DNA of 64,000 nucleotides from Procambarus clarkii. Its lineage: Eukaryota > Arthropoda > Malacostraca > Decapoda > Cambaridae. Positions 11,160 through 22,810 of this stretch are shown here, one piece after another. Where the stretch lies: contig NC_091188.1 in assembly GCF_040958095.1 (NCBI RefSeq), forward strand, positions 33,247,615-33,311,614, read 5' to 3'. Made by a program: the position numbers and the translations under genes. Below the pieces are notes generated by a model. It made no database searches, had not been told where the DNA came from, and saw only the letters and a list, made by a program, of their open reading frames with translations. Numbering within the stretch: the first letter of the stretch is position 1; the number at the start of each line of letters is the position of its first letter.

Positions 11160-11530
11160 CGCTGAGATAACTCTGGATGAGCTACTTGATGCTTTAAAAA
11201 GTGGCAGCTCTACTGCTTCGGGGATAGATGGAATAACGCATGACATTCTTAATTATTTAGCCGGTACAAAACCAAGTCCTTTACTTGATTTGTTTAATTT
11301 GAGTTATAGGGAGGGAAAGTTACCAAGAAAATGGAAGGAGGCTGTCATCATTCCTATACTTAAGTCAAACGGAGGCTACAGGCCTGTATCCATAACATCC
11401 TACTTTTGTAAAATGATGGAAAGGATTTTGTTAGGCTACTCTACCCGGTACGTGATAACACGTCCAATAATCTCTTTCGTTTTATCAAAGGCAAAAGTAC
11501 TGCGGACAGTTTCAAAGTGTTCGTCTAATG
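11160..11530 (+). pseudogene. Non-LTR RT fingers fragment
   Basis: Reads LDELLDALKSGSSTASGIDGITHDIL, then REGKLPRKWKEAVIIPILK and GYRPVSITSYFCKMMERIL: the RT 0-2 block of a LINE. A frameshifted FRFIKGKSTAD (about 11478) matches the usual fingers-end motif. The fragment stops before motif A and YADD. Clade unclear. Confidence 0.8.
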
Positions 11531-12285
11531 TGGATGACAATTGCAGAGTACGCTACAAAAATGGAACTCTGTGTAAGGACAGTGGGGATGGGGGTAGGTC
11601 CTGGGCTGTCTCCCCTAGTCACATGATCCCCCCCCCCCCAATCCCTACCCCGAGACTCTAAAGCCCCAGGGAATCAACTTTTACCCCAATCTAACATATC
11701 CAAAACTTTTCCACTCTGCAGCCCAAGGGGGGGGGGTCTAGTCGGGACGACACTACCTCATCGCTGCCAAAACCAATTCTGTGTGTCTCCTAGTATCCAA
11801 CTTATTACCGTAGTACATTATGTAACAATATGTAGGTGTAAGTAATATTAACAGTTGTGTAACTAGCTTCACAAAATTGTCAGTTGCTTAGCTTAACAAG
11901 CAATTGGGTTCAATTTCTGAACCAATTATTTGCCTCTAACCATTTCCACCACCGCCCATGGGATGCATAATTAAAATATATATTTTAGTTAAGTACAAAA
12001 GTGCGACACCTGGTCTCCTAACACCTCAATTAAACCAAGCAGCTAACGACTTGATTAATACCAATAACATTGGTATTAATAGTGACGAGGGCTGACAAGT
12101 GCGCTACATGCGTCACACTACAGTGTGTTTTGAGAAAGGTACAGCTGTCCTAAAAGACATAGGAATTTATTGTTTTTACACGAGCCCCAGAAGAGCAGCC
12201 TGTGCTCATTAACAAAAGCCAATGTATTCCATACAACAGCCAAATCCCGTTTATGAATGAAAAGCAGTTATTACATGATTCACCT
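11531..12285. other. Unassigned, with short C and G runs
   Basis: Contains a C run near 11628 and a G run near 11730. No coding or repeat family recognised. Confidence 0.4.
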
Positions 12286-12580
12286 GATGGAATATGAACA
12301 CTTCTCGGACAAGTGCTTCACTGATTTTTGTACGAACCACAACTCGGCAGATGCACTACAATTAATTTTATTCAAAAGAATGTGTTCAAAGAACAAAGTA
12401 GTAATGTACAAATTGTAACAACAGGAGTTACACAACCTATGAAGCCACTATTACGCACAGCGTCTCGGGTAAACAAACACTTCACCCACGTAGTACAAAT
12501 ACAAATAATCGCCCACAGAACCTAAACACCTAACCTAACCAATGCTTAAATATGCACAGTTTGCTAATATATAGCAAAAT
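12286..12580 (-). repeat. Dispersed repeat D, minus copy
   Basis: The reverse complement matches 30800-31000: TATATATTAGCA..., GCATATTTA(A/G)GCATTG, GATTATTTGTAT(T/C)TGTA, TACGTGGGTGAAG and a final CAGTGAAGCACT. Non-coding and unknown family. See 30450-31140. Confidence 0.6.
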
Positions 12581-12940
12581 TAATGGATGGAATGGACTTG
12601 CTCTGAGGACAGCTTAAACAGAATTTTTAAAATCTTGTGAACTCCCTCACAGATGCAGCTAATGTAGTGATTAAAGGCTTAAAATTAGAAAGAGTTATTT
12701 TGAATTACATTACTTTTTTTGGCAATGGTAATGTAATTTTGCAGATCCCCAAGACAACTTGTATACTCGCAGAGATATTGAACCAAATAATATCTCAATG
12801 CCTCCCAAACAGTCCCTTTTAAACCTAGCAACGAATTCATCATTCTTAAAATGATAAAACCCCACAAGATCTCGGCTTTCCTTGACCTTTAAAGTCTTCA
12901 TTAACGTACCAGTGGAAAGGAACCTCTACATAATAATCTA
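12581..12940. other. Unassigned spacer
   Basis: A 63-codon minus frame (12710-12901) has no recognisable motif. Nothing else seen. Confidence 0.4.
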
Positions 12941-13111
12941 CACACAGTAATCACTCAAACGTGACTGCATCAATGAGAAAATCCGTAGGAGCCGTGTGAG
13001 GGTTCGAACCTATGTGTGGGTGTTCCCATGCACAAGCCCTGGTTCGAACCCTCACACGGATCCTACGGATGTTTTCATTGGTGCAGTCACGTTAGTTTGA
13101 TTACTGTGCGT
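12941..13111. repeat. Head-to-head fold-back pair of SINE family C units
   Basis: Arms 12941-13010 and 13041-13111 are near-perfect inverted repeats of about 70 bp with a 30-nt loop. Each arm holds a tRNA B-box-like GGTTCGAACCCTCAC, then GGA(T/G)CCTACGGAT and a tail CAGTCACGTTTGAGTGATTACTGTG-like. Each arm looks like the 3' half of a tRNA-derived SINE, so the structure is two units joined back to back. Confidence 0.75.
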
Positions 13112-13390
13112 ATTAAAAGGGGGAGAGTCAGAGGTACACCATTCCTGGATGACATAGCCAGAGTGCATGGGGGGGTTGTGTGAAACTCCTGGTCAGGTTT
13201 CGGCTTTAGCCGCAGGAAATCCTTGTGTTCAGTAGAACTCCAGGTTGCAACCCTTATACCATGTTGTGGAATAGTAATGGGGGCGTGCGTGCGTGCGTGC
13301 GTGTGTGTGGGGGGGGGGGGGGGAATCACCCACCGAATAGGTTCAAACCCTCATCACGGCTCGTATGGATTTTCTCATTAATACTCTGTT
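13112..13390 (+). repeat. SINE family C, longer copy, with simple-repeat interior
   Basis: Begins with a module (GACATAGC-AGAGTGCATGGGGG, GTTGTGTGAAACTCCTGGT, TACCATGTTGTGG) also found at 59235-59350. A GTGC/GTGTG and poly-G tract follows (13277-13323). A tRNA-derived arm comes last (GGTTCAAACCCTCATCACGGCT...GGATTTTCTCATT). This order suggests the full SINE C is 5' module, tRNA-like part, then tail. Confidence 0.55.
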
Positions 13391-13439
13391 TCTTTTTTGC
13401 TTCTACTGAAGATCTTTGGGTGCACTACGCTGTAATCTG

Positions 13440-14310
13440 AGAGTACTTCAGGGGTATACGCATTGTTTAAGCTGCTGTTCCCTAAGTTGAAGGGAGTTAT
13501 AGTTATCCATATATATAATGGAAACCTTTGCTCCTCAGTGGTGTCATCAATGTCTTTAAAATTGTTTTCTTCCCAATTTTTGCATATACTTCAAAATCGA
13601 AGCTGTAACCAGTCTTTGATTCAGCTAGTATGTTCAGCCTTACTCCATACTTACCAGGTTTATTTGGATTAAATCTTTTGAAGATAGACGGCCCGAACAT
13701 GTCGCTATGTCATCATCCAGATAGATGTTTGAGGAATATAGTATGTTTTGAACTTGTTTGTTAGATATACCATTATTGTTCTAACTTTAATGAGTATTGT
13801 CTTCTGGAATGGTATTATTGTTATGAGTATGAAAATACTTAGCAATCGTTATCACTTCGAAGTTATACAAAAACGGAAAGACGCTACATGCTACATTTTA
13901 CCAGTACATTGATATCACTGGCCTCTACATAATTCCCATCAACTGTGTCAGTCGCAAATGTCTGGCAAGCTCTTTTACATTCACTTCTTCCCACTCATTC
14001 TTTGTTTGGTTAGGAGCAGTGAACAGGTTGTCAGGCATTAACATTTGTTTCACATGCCAAATATTTCAGTAAATCTCGCATAATAACTGAACAAGTTCCT
14101 GAGGTGTGGTTGGTGCTGGGACAGTCAAGCCTGGTGGTCCAGTAGTGTTTGGTGCTGGGACAGTCAAGCCTGGTGGTCCAGTAGAACACTGAACAAATGG
14201 TGCAGTGTTGTCAGTAGACCAGGCTTCACTAAAACTGGCATGTGGGGTTCTAGTGGTAAATGATTCACCTGCACGTAGAGGCTGTATCGATAGCCATATT
14301 AACATCACTA
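13440..14310 (-). pseudogene. piggyBac-family transposase remnant (1)
   Basis: Minus strand, multiple frames. N-terminal side: TVPAPTTPQELVQLL, then NLFTAPNQTKNEWEEVNVKE and LTQLMGIM, the usual start of the piggyBac catalytic region. Next is a degenerate DDDIATCSGRL around the first Asp, then FNPNKPGKYGVRLNILAESKTGY (about 13595-13665), a strong piggyBac signature. YMDNY near 13485 marks the third Asp position. At 14112-14184 a 33-39 bp unit encoding TGPPGLTVPAP is duplicated in tandem. Stops and frame changes make it inactive. No terminal inverted repeats or TTAA ends could be assigned. Confidence 0.82.
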
Positions 14311-14429
14311 TTCATTTTGTATCTCATCCTCACCGGCTGTTTCAGTTTCTGCCACTTAATTATCAACATCTCTCAATTTACATAATGAAAATATTAAGAG
14401 GGGCAGATCCCAAACCTGCACACACAAAT

Positions 14430-14760
14430 AAAACCACACGAGACCAGAAGGCATGACAGCATGTGGAGAATACCCCCGTTGAGAAGCAGAGGTGCAATAG
14501 GTACTCTGAGAACTATCAACATCAGAGGCCCGAGACTGTTCGACATGCTTCCACTACGCATAAGGGGCGTAACTAGCGACCTCTCAGTGTTCAAGAGAAC
14601 CTGACAAGCACATCCAAAGGATACCTGATCAACCAGGCTGTGAGCAGCCGTATCCAATAGCCTGGTTGACCAGTCCAGCAACGAGGAGGCCTGATGGAGG
14701 ACCGGGGCACAGACGTTGAGTCCCTAAATCATCGCAAGGTAACCGTAAGCAGGAGGGTCA
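14430..14760 (+). pseudogene. Non-LTR retrotransposon ORF2 C-terminal fragment
   Basis: Reads RGAIGTLRTINIRGPRLFDMLPLRIRGVTSDLSVFKR followed by RIPDQPG, matching the C-terminal domain after the RT in a group of crustacean LINEs as I remember them. Short and truncated on both sides, with at least one frameshift near 14460. Confidence 0.6.
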
Positions 14761-15745
14761 CTCACTTTCTGCAGTGTCAAGGTCACTGCCTGAAAATTCA
14801 ACAACTACAGGCTGAATTTTTTTTTTAGTTTAGAGTTGAGAGTTTAACGAGTTCATACTTCTTGCAAACACTCGCTAGCTTTTCCATAGTGTTTTTTTTT
14901 TCAAGATGGATTTGCTCTTTTCTTGATCACTATCCACCATAGAGTAAATTTAGTTAATATAAAGGCAGTAAAGAAATCTGAGGAAAAATAGGAAACTGCA
15001 GACGTTTGGACATGGGTACAGCACTGCGGTCACGAGTATGATCACTAAGACGCCGAGACTTGTGCTTGGGTGGCTACTCGCAGGGCGAGGAGATGCCTCG
15101 TGGGATATACACAGAATGGGGAAAAAGTGGGCGCACATTTTAAAATAAGTCTCATAATCGGACAATAAATGGATTTGTAACAATTATTTTATTTCCATGA
15201 TGGAGTTATCATGGCCCTGAACAAGTGAGTTTTGTAAATCATTGAGCGATCATCATCGACCAGGAAGTGTATATTATTATTAACAGCTGACTTATCATCC
15301 GAGGCGAAGAGCTTCTCCTGGCCCGCGTCTCTGCACTGCTTCAGCTGATGTCTCCTATGACTTCACTCCCTCACCAGCTGTCCTCCGGTGTTGGGAGCAC
15401 CCTTCAAACCTCTCCAATTTCTGGTAGCCTCAGTGGGTAATCATTGGCTCCACATTCAAGCTTCCTCCTAGCTCAGCCCTCCACTACTGGGCTATCTCGT
15501 AGGAGTCTCCGGTCGCGTTTCCGGGGACCTTCCAGAAACTTCTTTCAGAGGTAGGGTGTTGCAAAGGTTCGTGTCTAGTAGCCAACTTGACACACTAATA
15601 AGCTACACTAGCACTGAGAGCCACACAACCAGTCAATACTTGTTGGCTAATATTTAACACTGTCTGCTGACAGTTTCTCGGCCCGACATAACTCTTACAT
15701 TAATCAAAACCCATCCTCAGAATTGACAGTACGGTTTAATACTAA
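14761..15745. other. Unassigned
   Basis: Short T runs near 14818 and 14892, otherwise nothing recognisable. The 15300-15560 part is GC-richer without a long open frame. Confidence 0.4.
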
Positions 15746-15815
15746 GTGTAATAAGTACAATTCCTGACTGCTAGGAATAGTACATAATTACACTTGTGCT
15801 GTTACATTTACCTTC
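15746..15815 (-). repeat. Dispersed repeat, inverse match of 9127-9206
   Basis: See the plus-oriented copy. The shared core is about 60 bp and has TGTAA/TTACA ends here. Confidence 0.6.
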
Positions 15816-15849
15816 CCATTTTCGGAGGATGGGCTGCAGTGAGTAATGT

Positions 15850-16027
15850 TTCCTGTCACTGCACTACAGAATTTGTTAACACTTTACCTCTTAACTCTTG
15901 AATGACCATTTCTGCACTGGTGGTACTTGTGCAAGTGTCACTGGTCACCGACTTACCGACTCCCTCACTTCGTAGTGACTGCCTTGAAGACCTCGAGGGT
16001 GACACTGTACTGTTCACATTTACTCCG
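15850..16027 (-). other. Possible coding fragment split by a MITE, unassigned
   Basis: A minus frame rich in Ser/Thr (NVNSTVSPSRSSRQSLRSEGVGKSVTSDT) appears to continue a frame on the other side of the MITE (16282-16378, VRLIGGLVRVASQLNEVTKDISQTS). If joined they would encode about 90 residues. No family recognised. It may be a LINE ORF1 piece. Confidence 0.3.
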
Positions 16028-16281
16028 GGGGCCAGATTCACGAAGCAGTTACGCAAGCACTTGCGAACCTGTACATCTTCTCAATCTTTGACGGCTTTGT
16101 TTACAATTATTAAACAGGTAATGAGCTCCGAAGCACCAGGAGGCTGTTTAAATAATAACCGTTGATTGGAAAGTTTTCATGCTTGTAAACTGTTTAATAA
16201 ATGTAACCAAAGCCGTCAAAGATATAGGAAAGATGTACACGTTCGCATGTACTTGCGTAACCGCTTCGTGAATCTGGCCCC
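16028..16281. mobile_element. Terminal-inverted-repeat element F, copy 1 (254 bp)
   Basis: Long inverted ends GGGGCCAGATTCACGAAGC...GCTTCGTGAATCTGGCCCC, with arm similarity extending through the CTTGCG and GTACATCTT boxes to CAAAGCCGTCAAAGAT. The centre holds GAGCTCCGAAGCACCAGGAGG. Non-coding and almost wholly palindromic, as in a MITE. A second copy is at 57805-58065. Confidence 0.85.
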
Positions 16282-16690
16282 TGGACGTTTGGCTGATGTC
16301 CTTGGTCACTTCATTAAGCTGTGACGCGACCCTCACTAGGCCCCCGATCAGTCTTACCTGTACAACTTCTATCATCATATATACCTCTTCAAAAGGTCAT
16401 CGGCTACTCAAGTAATGCAGAGGTCATTGTTTCCTATTTGAAGCTTAACTCTACAGCACAAAAGGAAATCCTGCAAAAAACTTTAAGCACAATCATACAT
16501 CCTTCCTCGTCCAGGTCTGAGGTAACAGTGACAGAGTTAGGGCATATGAGCCGTCTCGTAGCTCGGCTTGTCCCTGATAATCTCGGGTCACCTTTAGATT
16601 AGAGGAAGGTGCGGGGCTGTGGCCAATCACGCATCTCCTTGCATCCTGGGTATGTCAGTGTTCCTCTAGGTGGAAACCTACTCCCCTGTA
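16282..16690. other. Unassigned; frames open on both strands
   Basis: Contains the other half of the possible split minus frame and a 93-codon plus frame without a recognisable motif. Confidence 0.3.
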
Positions 16691-16699
16691 ACTGTCACA

Positions 16700-17515
16700 A
16701 GCTCCAAATTTGGGGAATACTAGGTTAATACCTTCCCTTGCAAATTCTTTAAAACTGAATTTTTACCAAAATCGTGAAACTCGCACTTTAATTACAAACT
16801 AAAACATTCCTTCGGTCACCTTGCACGTTTGTAGCATAGATTTAAGTATCCACCTCTGGCCTGCTTGTGCTGCTCAAGACCTCGTTGTCTCAACCATGTC
16901 CTTACATTTAAGTAATCGAAGTCTGGTGTAATACAGGTTTTCCTATTTATTTCTTCCTTCAAAATAAGTGGTTCGTAATTGGTCAAATTCTTGTACCATC
17001 CCACAGATCCTGATGTTGGAGCTGCAGTGTTGTGGTCACTACATCTTCTGCATTTCTGTATCTCTTAATTATTTGCTTAATTCATGCTAGATTCTGATAT
17101 GTAAATGTTTACATTTTCTCTCTTTGTTGAAAGGTTTTCAGCTTTGTCTGCAAAGGCATTCCCTAGTATTCCTACTCGACTTGGCACCCAGTTGACAAAT
17201 ATTATTTAAGTATTATATTATAACTAAGACTTAATAAATATTAAGTGTTAGGCTTAATATTTTCGTCCATCTGGGAACCCTTGTTGTGTGTCTCAATGTT
17301 TCGTTTTGAATAACTAACATATGTCCACTGGCCAGGAGAAAGTAAAGCAGGTAAAGCATTATGACTGTCCCGCTCCTAGACGGGGCTGTGATTGCTCCTA
17401 TATATTCAGTTGCAATTTTGCTTCTCAGATATTGACTTTTCTGTTTAGATGTCATTTTAGAATCTATCCATACTCCAAGATATTGGCATTGAGTAACCCA
17501 CGGTAGGTTAATGTC
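16700..17515 (-). pseudogene. I-type LINE, RT thumb and RNase H fragment
   Basis: Minus strand. YLGVWIDSKMTSKQKSQYLRSKI (about 17495-17430) is the RT thumb. A degenerate RNase H stretch ends in WVPSRVGILGNAFADKAE (about 17200-17145), the last catalytic block of LINE RNase H. The following part is frameshifted (GWYKNLTNYEPLIL...). The RT palm is absent. Confidence 0.7.
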
Positions 17516-17529
17516 TTTAATTAACTAGG

Positions 17530-19390
17530 TGCCAGATTTACCAGAGGGCCATTAACCCTAGTGGACTTGAGGAGAGGAAGCCGGCGGCTTGAAGCTCCCC
17601 ACCTTTATGATATTCCATGTATATTTTAAAACAGTTTTGGCAGTTACGGCTTCGAAGGGTAGGCGTTTCCATGGGTTAATGTGAACTGTAGGTGAAAAAC
17701 CATCTCCTGTTCTCAGTCCTACATTGTGGCTTATTAAGCTTTAACCCGTTGCTCCTTGCTTGTGATACATCTGACCGTGTGAAGAAAATATCTGGACCAA
17801 CATCCTCCAACTTGGTCAGTATTTTTATAGTTTCAATGAGATCCACCCTGTCATGCCTGTTTTGCAGTGTTAGCCCTGTGGCCTTCAAACGTTCCTGGTA
17901 GGAGAGACGATTGGCGCAACCTGTCCTCTTACAAATTACGTCTGAATTTGGCCATTTGCCAGTATCGCCGAAAATGGACGTAATTTGAAAATGAAAACTA
18001 ATTGAAAAGTTTAGAATTTTTGTTAACCAAAGCAGCAAGTTAAGGGTCCTCTGGTAGGTTAGGAGGGCAGGAAGAGCTAAAGCTTCAAAACCATGAAGAC
18101 CGTTAATTAAAAGTTACCTCTCCTAACCTAAACGTGTAAGCAGGACGACTCGAAACAGAAAACAGGACAATATCACTTTCGTGAGCCAATTTTCATTTCA
18201 AATTCCGTCCATTTTTGGCCACACGGGCAAACGTGCGAAAAGCTACATAATTTTAAGAGGACGGGTTGGCAATGACTTCTGTTGCCTAAAGTTTCACCTT
18301 TTTCAGAGCAGCTATGTCCCTCTGAAAATGAGGTCTCCGTGCATGCAAACAGAAATCCAAATGCCAGAGATTTACACAGTTGAACCATTACCGTTTTTTT
18401 TCTTATCGTCAAAAGTTCGCTTGATAATCCCGAAAGTCGTTAGCTTTTCTGAATACTGCACACCTGTCGTGCAACTTTTAATGAGTGGGGGATTTTGACA
18501 AGGTAATTTTCTTCATGAATCTGCTGTAATGTAATGCTACTAATTTGGTTATCGTGGCGTGGGTTGTTATCCCACGTGCATGGTCTTACTTTTGTCGATA
18601 TTAAAGTGCATTTGCCAGTCGTCTGACCATTTGTGGAGTTCATGTAGCTCTCTATTTAAGGCTAATATTATCATTTCCCACTTTACCATAACTCTTTGCG
18701 TCGACTGCAAATTTCATGATGTGGTTTGTAATATTCTCATCTGTCAATGTGACAAAGGGTAGGTCCCAAAATGGACCCTTGTGGTACCCCACCTACCACA
18801 TTTCTCCATTCAGTTTCGTTTCCATTTAGCACATTTAGAAAACCCTTTGTTTTCTTTCCTTCAACCATTGTTTTACCCATTCTAATATTTTAGTATTTAT
18901 TCTATGGACCTGTAATTTGCTTGCCAGTCTTTCATGTTGTTCCTTATCAAAACCTTTAGCAAAATCCATGTATACTACATTTACTGGAAGGCCTTTTAGT
19001 AGGTGGTTACAGTTTCCAAAAATGTAAGCAAGTTTGTAAGGCAGAAAGTGTTTTAAACAATCATGTGGTTCCGATTGTACAAGATTGTACACTGAAAGAT
19101 GATGAAGGATTCCCTCCGAGGATTCTTTACATCATACATCTGCAAGCTTATGGGAGAGCTGATCGGCTGGTAATTTTTATACAGAGCTCTTTCTACTTTT
19201 TTTGAAAATAGGTATGACATTTACGTATTTCCAGTCTAGGGGAACTACCTCTTGGTCCCGAGATTTTGTGTAAAGTAGTTTCAGCGGTATGCATAGTTCT
19301 TCTGCCGGTTCCTTTAAGACTTTGGATTTGGAGGCCATCCACACCTGGGGCTTTTGAGTCTTAACCTGTCTGGAGTGCAGTCACCTCGTC
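17530..19390 (-). pseudogene. CR1/L2-like LINE RT, split by TIR element G
   Basis: Minus strand. Order of blocks from 19390: APGVDGLQIQSLKEPAEEL; DWKYVNVIPIFKK; NYQPIS; VVYMDFAKGFDKEQHERL (motif A, about 18960); ILEWVKQWLKERKQRVF; HKWSDDWQMHFNIDKSKT (about 18630); LKVARQVCSIQK and GIIKRTF; HFQRDIAALKKV. After the 352-bp insert comes NRLSYQERLKATGLTLQNRHDRVDLIETIKILT. No YADD block could be read, so motif C seems deleted or badly decayed. Several stops are present. Confidence 0.82.
17917..18268. mobile_element. Terminal-inverted-repeat element G, copy 1 (352 bp)
   Basis: Ends CAACCTGTCCTCTTA... and ...TAAGAGGACGGGTTG are inverted repeats, and similarity of the arms runs for about 70 bp (GGCCA..., GACGTAATTTGAAA). 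It interrupts the host LINE between codons for ATEVIA and NRLSYQERL. Non-coding. Other copies: 36738-37081 and 43590-43944. Confidence 0.85.
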
Positions 19391-19479
19391 TCATTGCCTC
19401 GTCTCATTTCTGTGCAGATTTTTGTCAAAATGCTGCATTCAGATGTTACTTAATCAAGCGCCACTTGTGTTTTATTCAA
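19391..19479. other. Junction between two LINE remnants
   Basis: Short unassigned boundary. Confidence 0.4.
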
Positions 19480-21475
19480 AAGTTAAGGACCTGTGACGAC
19501 TACTGCTATATCAGCTTATCTTAGCAATTTGACTCCTGCAAATGTCATGGTAACGAGGTTTTCCATAAGGATGTTAAAAAGAATAAGACTGAGGACGACG
19601 ACTTGTCGAGTTCCATTTTCATACCAGTGTAGTCTGACACTTGGCCTTTCAGCTTTACTCTGGCATATCTGTGACTAAGAATCTTGAATCTATGCTGGTA
19701 TTTTTCTCTTAACACCCTTTTATAATTAACGTGTGTAAAAATACTTGTTGACTAAGTTCGAATGCTTTTTCTAGATCAGGGAAGATCACTATAACCGAAT
19801 CGGAGTTGACTCTTACTAGTAATATTGCCATACAGTTTCCAGTACCACCTCCTCTAGTGAAGCTAAATATATTCTTAGCCAGGTCTCCAGTCTTTCACAG
19901 TAGCCTCTAAGACCATCAGTTCTGCAATTTTACTAATACATTATGTTAATGAAATTGGTGTAATTGCCAGGGTCTTTCGGTTTAGTAATCGGAATGATGT
20001 CTGCTTTCTTCCAAGAGGTCGGTTGTTTGCCGAGCTGCCAAGATGCACTGATAACGTACAATATCCCTTGTTCTCCAGCAGGACCGGCGTGTGCGATCAT
20101 TGAGCATGTAATGTTATTAGCATCTAGTGCAGTGCCATTGTCACTTTTTTTGTCGTCTCGGATTAGTTCTTGTTTAGCAGTGTGTCACATTCGTCATCTG
20201 TAGCTATGCTCTTTCGAATGGCCGTCAACCTTTCCTGTTTTTCCTATCTGCCTCCTGATCATTCTAGGATCTGATATGAAGCTTTTCCTGCAAACTGGAC
20301 AGTAAGTCACTCAGCCTCCTGCAATTGTTAAATACGTTCATGTTGTCGAGCTTGGTCGACCTATCGTTGTTTTAATGTCCCCATATCTCTCAAAAACTTC
20401 TATGTTCATTTAGAGTGACACCAATCAAACCATCTTGCCTCTTAACTCTTTAGAAACTAGTGTAGCTTCATATATCACTGCTCTTAGCAGAGTTCTTCCT
20501 TCTGGTGTGCAATTTCTCTAGGGGTTTTCAGTTGACTCTGGGGTTTTGTTCTTTATCTTCATTACTGTAGAACCAATAGTTTTTTCGTTTTGTGTTTTCT
20601 GGGATGAGTGAATATTTTTTTCAACAACTGTAATGGCTTCCTGGAGATTGGTCTCATGTCCGAATCCTTTGGTGCCGAATGTTTAGTAGGCCATTTTTCA
20701 TGCTCGTCCTGGTATATATTCCAGTTGGCCTTTATTACATTCCACGTAGGTTGTGCACGTGGTGTAGGAGATCTTTCTATGTTTAGTGTAGTGATAATAG
20801 TATAGTAGCCACTGGTGCTCACAGGATCTACTTCACACTTCGCCTGATGCTTGAATGCAGTTGTGATTAACTTTAGAAGCTCCTTGAATGTGTGTGTGTT
20901 TGGGGAGGGGGTTCTGCATGATTGAGAAATGCAATTTTAGGTACTTCTCGCAGAACTTTAGCCAAATGGCTCATCTGTATTGGCTGGTCCAGTCAAACCT
21001 ACCTCCAGATTATAAGCATTATAATCCCAGGTAATAACTATACCATGCACCTCCATGTCAAGCACTTCCTCTGCTAGTTTACATTTAGGAGCTTGTAGAC
21101 GTTATATACGAGGAGCTCAATATTAGCCATATTCACTGTTACTGCTAATACCACTACTCATCACCACACGAAACTGGGTCTTTTCTTGCTCTTATGGTGT
21201 TACTTCACGAGGAATATTAATCCTTCTCCCCCTGTTCATGAGGTATAATAATTGGTGATATCCAGCTACTTTGAAGGATTTCGTGGCTGGGAAGACAGTT
21301 TCTTGCAAAACTATTATATCTGCTTTTGTAACGATTGCAGCCTCCAGAAGTGTGTTTTCTTCATGTCCAAGACATTGTTCTAATGCAGAATTCGTAACTA
21401 ACAGATTACTGTTTGTTGGTGTTGTCTTTCCTAGTAGGACTCCTCTTCGGAATCAACAACCATAGTCTCCACTTC
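19480..21475 (-). pseudogene. LINE family C, endonuclease and RT part, decayed
   Basis: Minus strand. From the right: an APE-type endonuclease start (ADIIVLQETVFPATKSFKVAGYH, about 21330-21265); VHGIVITWDYNAYNLEVGLTG (about 21055-20990); a long linker with CPVCRKSFISD near 20300; then RT blocks LYVISASWQLGKQPTSWKKADIIPITKPKDPGNY (about 20070-19960). VVLETVWQYY follows, then ARVKLKGQVSDYTG and a frameshifted SYADIAVVV in place of YADD near 19505. Many stops. A plus-strand relative lies at 26400-27340. Confidence 0.75.
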
Positions 21476-22810
21476 GCTAGCAGTGTCCCTGCAAATCGGA
21501 CTGAATTAATTGTTCATGTTTGTCTCTTGTATTACAAGATTCCGTTGATCTTCACTCGCCACTGTTTCCTGAAGTTGCTTTTGTGGATCTTGATGGTCTG
21601 ATGTGACTACCCGAAAGTTAGTGGTAGTCTATTTCCATGTTTTTGTCCTCTTGTGCTCCGTCTTGTTTCTTACTGTTTCTTGTGTAACTGTGGTCTGCTG
21701 CACGATCTTCTCCATTATTACACAAGCGATTGCTCGAGTCTTGTTGCGAGGCATTCTGCGTCATCTGAAAACAATTGGTAACGGTCTTTGACATGATCAT
21801 CAATGTTTTTAGCTGGACCTCCGTAAAACTGTAAATCTGTTTTGTTGACTGAAAGTGATTGCATTTTGTTTCCATGTTGTATTTCTGCAGTGGGTTTGTG
21901 CATTTTCTGATTTGGAGTTGTGTGATGAATTGTGTTATATGAGCGTTGGCATCTGTTGTGGCTGTGCACGAGTGTGCCAGACAATGTTAGTGCATGTACT
22001 GCAGGTCTGATTATCCTGACCTAATCGGTCTGCACCTTTTCATTCCGTGTGGTTGTTCATGATTATTATTTCCTCCTCAACTTGGACATTTGGCTGTTGT
22101 GGTCTGGTTTGCCTTGTGCTTGGAGCTACAGTTTTTTGGTTGGATATATTTCCTAATTTCCGAGATTGAACGTTTGTGGTCCCATAAGTCACCAGAACCT
22201 GACGTGTCACTGGTTTGTCTATTTGTGTGTGAAAGTTTTGCATTCAAAATTTGCACGTGTTCTAGTTTTGGATCCAGTGGAAAGTTGACTGGATATCCCA
22301 ACAGCACGACTCTTGTGCGTCCTTCTGAAGGGTCCAGCTTTTCGAAGCATTCAGGTTTTCTTTGCGGGAATGTTCGTTTCCAGGTAATTTGCGGTTTTTT
22401 GGTCTGGTTGTGTCATAATTTCTCCTTTCACGTTGACAGTGATGGAAAGTTTGAACTCTGCCTCTTTTCCATTTTAGTTACTATGCCATATGCTGTAGGA
22501 AAGTAGTCTGTCTGCATTATGGGTTTTGAAATTTTGCAGTTCTAAGTCTGCAATTTGGGAAGAAGTGCAGAGTCTGACACTGGCTGGTGTATGACTGGTT
22601 CTGTCCTCTCTATGAACATTATGTCTGAATTCTTGCTGGGAAAAGTACTGTGTAGCTTCGATAGCGTATCTCATTTTTACTGTTCCTCTGAACTGTTCCT
22701 CCTCGTCTGTAAACTGCTTCCATTTCCTCTTTCTCCTCGACTTCCTTTTGACGTCTCCCAGTAGTGAGAGCCTATTCACATTCCTACCTAATGCTTGACA
22801 CACTCCTAGG
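21476..22810 (-). pseudogene. LINE family C, ORF1-like region
   Basis: Minus strand, upstream of and collinear with the endonuclease. Recognisable stretches: SLLGDVKRKSRRKRKWKQFTD (basic, about 22760-22700); DPSEGRTRVVLLGYPVNFPLDP (about 22335-22270), which resembles an ORF1 RNA-binding segment; and VNKTDLQFYGGPAKNIDDHVKDRYQ (about 21855-21780). No CCHC knuckle was found. It is broken by many stops, so the 3.3-kb copy is a fossil. Confidence 0.5.

Noticed and set aside
13441-13700. Domesticated piggyBac gene
   Set aside because: Stops and shifts interrupt every catalytic block and no intact frame remains.
15850-16378. Host gene exons split by the TIR element
   Set aside because: The two minus frames can be joined conceptually, but no domain, splice site or conservation supports a host gene. 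Kept only as an unassigned fragment.
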